Shown piece by piece: positions 57,990 through 64,000 of a stretch of DNA of 64,000 nt. Each line of letters opens with the position of its first letter. Position 1 is the first letter of the stretch. The notes under the pieces were generated by a model, which ran no database searches, was not told where the DNA came from, and worked only from the letters and a program-made list of their open reading frames with translations. A program made the position numbers and the translations under genes. This DNA is from Panulirus ornatus (taxonomy: Eukaryota > Arthropoda > Malacostraca > Decapoda > Palinuridae), in the NCBI RefSeq assembly GCF_036320965.1, contig NC_092225.1, forward strand, positions 7,572,502 through 7,636,501, given 5' to 3'.

Positions 57990-59500
57990 CTATTCACTCT
58001 ATTCAGTCTGTCTGATTATTCAGCCTGCAAGCTTACATTCATCTCATACATATATAACATGGCTGACTTTGTAGATAATTGTAGGGTAATATCTTTTCAA
58101 AATATTCCCTGCAGGGCGATCTATGATACTGAGTTAAAGGGTTTAGGGTGTCTTATGTTAAAACTACGTCCCCCTGATTCCCTATTGTATAGTCTTCCGT
58201 ACCTGTTATGCCAATACGAAATTAATCTTCCGTACAGACTGGACACCAGCCCTTCTAAATATTCCCGCGGTAAATTATTAATATACACTGTTGGACCTGC
58301 AGACGGAGGAGTCTGAATGATTTCAGTCGTTTCATAAGTCATGATTTTTTTTTTTCTAGCGGTCAACACCGACCGTGTGTGATCTTTGAACACCTTTAAA
58401 CTCGATAATTCCCCCGCCTTGAGGGGCGATGTTTACACAACCTTATTCTAATCTGGAGAGAGAAAAAGTGCTTTGCAGAGCGTCATCCCTACTTTAACTC
58501 TCTTGTCTTGAAGATTTGCAAAAATACAGAGTCTCCAATCATACATGAAGTGGCATTAATCTCACTACAGCACTGACTACAGTCGTCTGGCTAAATCATT
58601 TCTTGACCTTCTACAACTCTCACAAGTGAGATTATGGTGTTTATGTTTTTTACGTTCTGTGTTCTGCCCAACATCTTACTTTATTTTCACGTTCCCAATA
58701 ATGAAGCAGGCGAAGCTAATCTCCGTTGATCAATATGCTATATTCAGCGGCCCAGTGGAAGAGCTGATTGATGGGCGACTGGTGGTTCCCTGAAGTCTAG
58801 TTTATACTGTTATCACCTGCGTATGACACAGACACACTTGCTTGTGTCAGCAGTTCTGTGCGGTAAGTCAGAAGCTAGCAGACGTACACTTCCTTAGGTA
58901 ACGAACCTTTGCGGAAGAGGCGCTGAATATCGCGTATTGTGCCTGGCTGCTAGGATGTTAAAGATTCAGTTTCCTACTTCACTGGGCACTTCTCACTTTA
59001 TGCCTCTAACCTGATGTGACAAACACCAAAGTCCCGAGCTGACAACATCAAAGTCTCGATTTGACAACACCAATGTCACGATGTGACAACACAAACGTCT
59101 CGATTTGACAACATCAAAGTCTTGATGTGACATCAAACTCTCGATTTGACAACAAAGTCCCGATCTGACAACAACACCATAGTCTCGATTTGACAACACC
59201 AAAGTCCCGATGTGACAACACCAAAGTCTCGATTGGACAACACCAAAGTCAAGATGTGACAACAAAATTTCACATTTTCTCAAGGGCTTTGCCAAATCTG
59301 TAAATATCACATGAGCGTTCTGTATGTACTGCACCAGGTCTTTAACTCCTACCGTAGTACCCGAGCTACTGAGAGGCATGATCTTACCCTGAGGCTGTGT
59401 CGATCTGGGTTGTGGAAATCGTTTGAGTCCCATTGTCAGTCAATAGTCATCTGAAGACTTTCTCTATGATGTCCAATGCCTGCCTGTAATTTTCCTCTCT
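57990..59500 (-). pseudogene. CR1/L2-like LINE copy, RT C-terminal half
   Basis: Minus strand from the right: GTTVGVKDLVQYIQNAHV (about 59360-59310), equivalent to the VKDLGVxMxxxxxFxxHI block; then a 22-bp tandem array (59265-59012) interrupts. LCKALFLSRLE (about 58500-58465), equivalent to LYKSLVLPRLEY; FKGVQRSHT (about 58403-58377), equivalent to IEGVQRxFT; KIMTYETTEII; LEGLVSSLYGRLISYWHNRY (about 58265-58205), equivalent to the LEGLVPNxG block; and FNIRHPKPFNSVS (58159-58121), equivalent to FxVRGPRLFNxLP. Order and spacing agree with one element; stops and frameshifts are frequent. Confidence 0.55.
59012..59265 (+). repeat. 22-bp minisatellite inside a LINE copy
   Basis: Units like GATTTGACAACACCAAAGTC plus TC repeat about 11 times, with alternating ATGTG and ATTTG variants and two shortened units near 59130-59165. 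Confidence 0.9.
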
Positions 59501-60718
59501 GTTCACAAGGGCTTGAGCGACAGAACCGTGTAATCTAACAATGCTAAGCATTAGTCCAATCTCGCTTCACAGTGCGTTTGCTTTGATCCTGTAATCACAC
59601 ACTTCTAAAACATATTTATTAATTATCATACATGAGCGACTGATCATTTATTACCTTTACGTCTATATATTCTTCTATTTCTCATTTTGTCAGGCAGTCT
59701 GTCTGTCTTTCCTTCGAGGCAGCGAACTAAACATTCAGTCTGTTTAATATTCTTTCTAATTAGAGACGTTAAGTAAAACGTTTAATCAGGACTGTCTGTG
59801 CCATAACACTGTCTTCTTTCTTTATCTATAGTTAGCAGGTATTTTGAGGGACTGGCATCAACATGGCAGGCGGTGGGTGGCCTGGCCAGATGATCACAAA
59901 AAGAAGCGAGTGATTACGTCCCAATATATATGACTGGTGCGAGTGGCGCTGGGGGAGAGAGGCAACCACGGATAATATACCATCGCACTACCATTAAAGG
60001 GGCCAGGAAGGGACGAACCACTGGGGTTGAGGAAGGGAGGGAGATGTGGCTGCATGAGGCGGCCCAGTTTATAAACCATAACACAGTGGTGGAGGAAGAT
60101 GGATGGGCGGAATATAGAGCTAAATATTTCGCTTCACGAGGGTGTGGTGATGGGTGAAGATAGCGACAGTACCGCTGGTGGTGGGTGGTGGTGGAGGATA
60201 GGGGGGGGGGGGGGAACATTACGTAAGAATCTACTAATGGACGGAGGCAGCGTGAAGAATGGGAGGGACACACTGGTTGAAGGGAAGCTGGAGTAGAAGG
60301 AGGGAAAAGAGAGACAGACGGACAGATATTACAAACCAACACATTACGTGGAGTGCATCGTCCACCCCAGGGTGTTATGGTCGAGTCGGACGGAGGATGT
60401 GCAGGATATGTCATACGCTTGAGGACTAAGACAGTAGAGGGTATGTCGGGTGTGTGGGTGGGGCAGGAGGCACGTTACACATCAGCACATTACCTCAGGC
60501 CGCCAGGAATTTGCTCCCACAAAAGAAAACGAGAAGATAGGTGGACGGGGTAACTAATTAAAAGGCCGACACAAGGGTGGCGTCCTCCGCCTGCCTTTGA
60601 TGTTGATTTTTGTGAAAAGAAGAGAAGAGCTGTGAGTGGCGTCTAGGGCACTCATATCCGGCCGAGTGAGGCCGGTAAGAGTGTGGGGCGTAGGGGGAGG
60701 GGGGCGCCGGAAGATGAC
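59501..60718. other. Unassigned stretch, G-rich in its second half
   Basis: 60080-60300 is G-rich with a run of 12 G at about 60202. Frames there are low-complexity. A 166-codon minus frame (60414-59914) has Ser/Pro/Thr-rich content and no recognised motif. Confidence 0.4.
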
Positions 60719-60925
60719 AGCAGAACCTCGTTATCCGGACACAGGCCGGGTAGTTACCGGTAATTGGGAGATGATTGGTGGCCGCGTGGATCCTGCCGTA
60801 GGGAAAACCTCGCCAACGGGACCCAACTGTTTGTAATTACGGGATAGTGGATGAGATGCGGACAGGTACACCCACGCCACCCGCTCATTACTGCCATAAT
60901 TCCGGATAACTGGAGCAGCGGATAA
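60719..60925. mobile_element. Possible pogo-like MITE
   Basis: The left end CAGCAGAACCTCGTTATCCG and the reverse complement of the right end CGCTGCTCCAGTTATCCGGA share about 16 of 20 positions, with GTTATCCGGA identical. AACCTCGNTTATCCGGA-type ends starting with CAG are typical of pogo/Tigger-group elements. About 205 bp, no coding capacity. A TA target duplication is not clear at the left side, so the call is tentative. Confidence 0.35.
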
Positions 60926-61640
60926 ATGATCCTTCATCACGAGATTCCCCAGTTAACACAAATTTATACAAGTGGGGCGTGGCAGCCGTGTTAATATAAT
61001 AATGAAAGGGAACATTCGCTGAGTCTGACTTCGGTGAATACCAGGATTTTGGATCACAACGTTGAAAACGTCCGGCACTCAGAGTCTACCCGGCTAAATA
61101 CAGATCTCATAAGTTTATTTTAACTCAATAAGAGTAATGAACAAGTGTGTGACAGTCCCTACACATCAGGAAGTGATTAGCATTGTTCTCAAAGAGGCAG
61201 GAGTGGGCACGGCACACCACACCCACAACAACAATGGACAAGCCCCAGCAACAGCTGTCAATACTTCACCCACGTCAACAAAGACCAGCTGTGGACAGAT
61301 GGATGCAACAGAGCAGAGATCGAACCAACAGTTGGACAATATCAATCATTAATCACAGCAGACAGATGGCTGCTCAAGCCAAAAGATCACTACAGACGGA
61401 TGGCCGCGGTATATTGTCTGCTGTTGTATAAAAAGAAAAAAAATGCTCTTTCAAAAGACATGACCTGCTATAGACGAGTACTCGTTTAAAGACAATGTAT
61501 AAATGGTAGAATAAATAGGGAGGTTCTATGTGCCTATAAGGCGTGACCCCCGTGTACGAGAGGCAGCTCTAGACACCTGATGCTCCACAACAAACACATG
61601 ACCATTAGGAAGATGAGGTCGTTGTGAACACCCGGCTATA
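60926..61640. other. Unassigned stretch
   Basis: A loose CAACAACAGCTGTGGACAGA-like recurrence at 61225-61400 may be an old tandem repeat. No gene. Confidence 0.35.
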
Positions 61641-62044
61641 TTTACCCCTTGAGTACGACCGTGCCGCCACTGAGCACGACGGTACGACCATGAAGCACGA
61701 AGGTACGACCATGAAGCACGAAGGTATGACCCTTAAGTACGACGGTACGACAATGAAGCACGAAGGTACGACCATGAAGCACGAAGGTATGACACTTAAG
61801 CTCAACGGTACGACCATGAAGCACGAAGGTAAGACACTTAAGCACGACGGTACGACAATGAAGCACGAAGGTATGACCCATAAGCACGACGGTACGACAA
61901 TGAAGCACGAAGGTATGACCCTTAAGCACGACAGTACGACGCATTAGCACGACGGTGCTACCTTAAACCTCGACGGTGCGACTCTTACGCACGACGGCAC
62001 GACTTTTGAACACGACGGTACGACCCAAGGGTCGTACCGTTGTG
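61641..62044 (+). repeat. 21-bp minisatellite with terminal palindrome
   Basis: Units like GGTACGACCATGAAGCACGA plus A repeat about 18 times, giving 7-residue frame repeats (GTTMKHE type) on plus and open frames on minus. The array ends in an inverted repeat: 62015-62026 pairs perfectly with 62029-62040, and 3 further pairs lie outside one mismatch. Confidence 0.93.
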
Positions 62045-62177
62045 ACCTCACGGGTAACTGAGACGTTATAGAAGGATGGCCGCTTCTGAGAGGTGACCAC
62101 TGTCAACAGATAACCATAGCATAAAAGGTGACTCGTAGCACAAGGCCGTTCTTTAAAAGGCGTCCGCTGAATTCAAG

Positions 62178-62182
<5 letters not shown>

Positions 62183-62232
<50 letters not shown>
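62183..62232. repeat. (CA)n microsatellite
   Basis: Pure CA run. Confidence 0.95.
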
Positions 62233-62234
<2 letters not shown>

Positions 62235-63064
62235 TGCCCCTGGTATGACAACAGGGGAATCTGGCGCCACGAGAGAGGTCTGGTGCCAATCCTCACAGCG
62301 CGAGAGCCACTTATATAAAGCTTATCCCACTGAACTGTCAACCCTTGGGGCAGTGTCGCCCACACCTCCCTCACGCCGCCCGCATTTTTTCCCGGGAACC
62401 TGGTGTCTGTCCACTGCTATCTCAACCTAAGATTTAAAAGCCCTAAACATCCCCATGAAATACGCAAAGAAAAATACGTAAGATACGGGAAAGCCAGGTC
62501 CTCCACAGGCGGCAGTAACCGGCCGTGCTTATACACTGACTGAAGCAGCTAGTCAGTAAGGCTACGGAAACACGAAGAGATACAACTGTGGATCTCCAGA
62601 GTAAGAAAACGTAATATGTAAATGTATATATGCTGCCTCTACGTGATAACAATACTTCCCATCTCTCGCAAACCTGTTATAGTCACATGTTTCTTTAGTA
62701 CTGACAATAAACAAGGTCTTTCATCTGTATATATTTACATGCATTTCTCTTAGGCATCGGCTTCACTGTGTATCTTGATACAAATATTTCTTTTTTATAT
62801 CATTAATGAATATGCTTCTCGTGCACTGCACTAAGTGCCAATCAACACTTTTTCTGGAAACAATGTCAAGTTCTATACTGTATTGTACAGGTACAATGGG
62901 TTGGTTCCATCTGTGTTCCACATCAACACTGGCCAAAATCACATCATGAAACACCTCTTGTTTTAGACCTTACTGAATCCCCGATTCCCCTCACAAGGAA
63001 AGGGGCTGCGAGGGAAGGTATCCACCCCCTGGCAGGAAAGGTGAGTGAAGATGAGTAAAATGCT
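62233..63064. other. Unassigned stretch, no gene seen
   Basis: No repeats or long frames with features on either strand. Confidence 0.4.
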
Positions 63065-63236
63065 GAGGAATACATGGGATGATACAGTCATGTAACAGTT
63101 CTGTGATGAGGAATACATGGGATGATACAGTCACGTAACAGTTCTGTGATGAGGAATACATGGGATGATACAGTCACGTAACAGTTCTGTGATGAGGAAT
63201 ACATGGGATGATACAGTCACGTAACAGTTCTGTGAT
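63065..63236 (+). repeat. 43-bp tandem repeat, four units
   Basis: Units start at 63065, 63108, 63151 and 63194 and are nearly identical (one C/T change in the CACGTAACAG part). Low divergence points to recent amplification. Confidence 0.95.
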
Positions 63237-63378
63237 GATGCTGTGATTATAACCAAGTGTGACGTTGTGACTCCAAGCTTCACTAATATACCAGCAGACA
63301 ATGACGACGTAGAGCAATATACCTGGTCCAGTTGGACCCTGGTGTGTGGCAGCAGCAACCGTCTCCACTCATCTCCTG

Positions 63379-63381
<3 letters not shown>

Positions 63382-63412
<31 letters not shown>

Positions 63413-63430
63413 CATCATCATCATCATCTC
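63382..63430. repeat. Compound (CA)n-(ATC)n microsatellite
   Basis: CA to 63411, then six ATC triplets. Confidence 0.95.
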
Positions 63431-63665
63431 CGCTACACCAATTATCATTACTATACAGTACAACCATTTGATGATGTGAGAGTCTTGTTGTTGAAGGATG
63501 AAATGCCAAGACCTTCTTATCAAATATAAAGTTATAACAACAAGTTGGATGGAGTACAACAGGGGGTTGTGCCCAGAGGTAGAAGCGAGACGTTAGCCCG
63601 CTGTGGTAGCCAGTCTGCACCTCACTGTGGTAGGGGCTTCAAGGGGCACGGTCTCCAGACCATGT

Positions 63666-63761
63666 GTAGGCCACATGGCGTTACACAGGGCCTGGTGTGA
63701 ACTGCCAGCAAGGGTAGGCCACATGGCGTTGCACAGGGCCTGGTCTGAACCGCCAGCAAGG
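63666..63761 (+). repeat. 48-bp tandem duplication
   Basis: Two 48-bp units (63666-63713, 63714-63761) starting GTAGGCCACATGGCGTTRCA differ at three positions. A third unit begins with GTAGGCGAGCCTGG and is lost. Confidence 0.92.
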
Positions 63762-63935
63762 GTAGGCGAGCCTGGAAGTGCTTAGCTCATCTTGAATAAA
63801 GTGAAGGAAGTGTTTAGGTTGCATGAACAATGCTGTATGGTCTTCACTGAAGTCAACATCATTACGGTTTATACGGTTCCCATTCTGCTCCAGGCGTTAA
63901 CAAGTCGAAGCTAAACCTGTTGTATCATCTTATCT

Positions 63936-63940
<5 letters not shown>

Positions 63941-63973
<33 letters not shown>
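63941..63973. repeat. (GT)n microsatellite
   Basis: Pure GT run followed by AAGAGAGAGAGAC. Confidence 0.95.
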
Positions 63974-63985
<12 letters not shown>

Positions 63986-64000
63986 CTAACGCCCTTTTTG

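Noticed and set aside
61624..61950. Frames on both strands at 61.6-61.9 kb (GTTMKHE repeats)
   Set aside because: Translation of a 21-bp tandem unit.

Overview
The window reads as non-genic, repeat-saturated DNA from an arthropod, most likely a decapod crustacean. This is an inference from the long dinucleotide arrays of TA, CA/TG and CT/GA, the many tandem arrays with 20-46 bp units, and the families of decayed non-LTR retrotransposons. No host protein-coding gene, rRNA or functional tRNA could be supported on either strand. Nearly all longer open frames are translations of tandem repeats or fragments of retrotransposon proteins.

Region 1-8.4 kb is a nest of one RTE-like LINE family (APE endonuclease plus reverse transcriptase). 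It holds a minus-strand scrap cut by the window edge (1-72), a 5'-truncated copy (119-959), a minus-strand 3'-UTR scrap (1053-1388), and two long copies. In both long copies the 5' part is inverted relative to the 3' part (1639-2365 then 2366-5125; 5206-7003 then 7004-8302). That is the layout expected of twin-priming during target-primed reverse transcription. Every junction with outside DNA is a (TA)n tract. Three copies keep the same 3'-terminal stem-loop.

From 8.4 to 20 kb the window is mostly tandem repeats: a 20/40-bp array at 8.5 kb, a 23-bp array at 10.3 kb, opposed CT and GA arrays at 14.5-15.1 kb, and a 30-bp array at 15.2 kb with about 1.8 kb of decayed units after it. From 20 to 31 kb there are fragments of a second, CR1/L2-like LINE type, two much older RTE-like copies (26.7-27.4 kb minus, 29.4-30.8 kb plus), an 18-bp C-rich array and tRNA-derived SINE-like units. 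From 31.8 to 47.5 kb come a 42-bp array and more CR1/L2-like pieces, two of them long enough to follow reverse transcriptase motifs (40.3-42.1 and 43.6-45.2 kb, both minus). A 2.8-kb array of a 46-bp dimeric unit fills 52.6-55.4 kb and leaves three overlapping minus-strand frames open for 776-944 codons. A further CR1/L2-like copy at 58-59.5 kb is interrupted by a 22-bp array, and the end of the window holds 21-, 43- and 48-bp arrays.

The most interesting signal is a small dispersed unit found between (TA)n tracts at 1.47, 19.1, 39.8 and 56.2 kb. Three of the four loci carry a sequence that can be laid out as a minimal type I hammerhead ribozyme: a CTGAYGA box, a short stem II, GAAA, a self-complementary 8-nt stem III and a 4-bp stem I. 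The 39.8-kb locus carries two such motifs in opposite arms, giving four in all. Hammerheads of this minimal kind are known from Penelope-like retroelements, so this is probably a member of a known class in a new setting. The unit also occurs repeatedly in fold-back form. All functional statements here are inferred from sequence alone.
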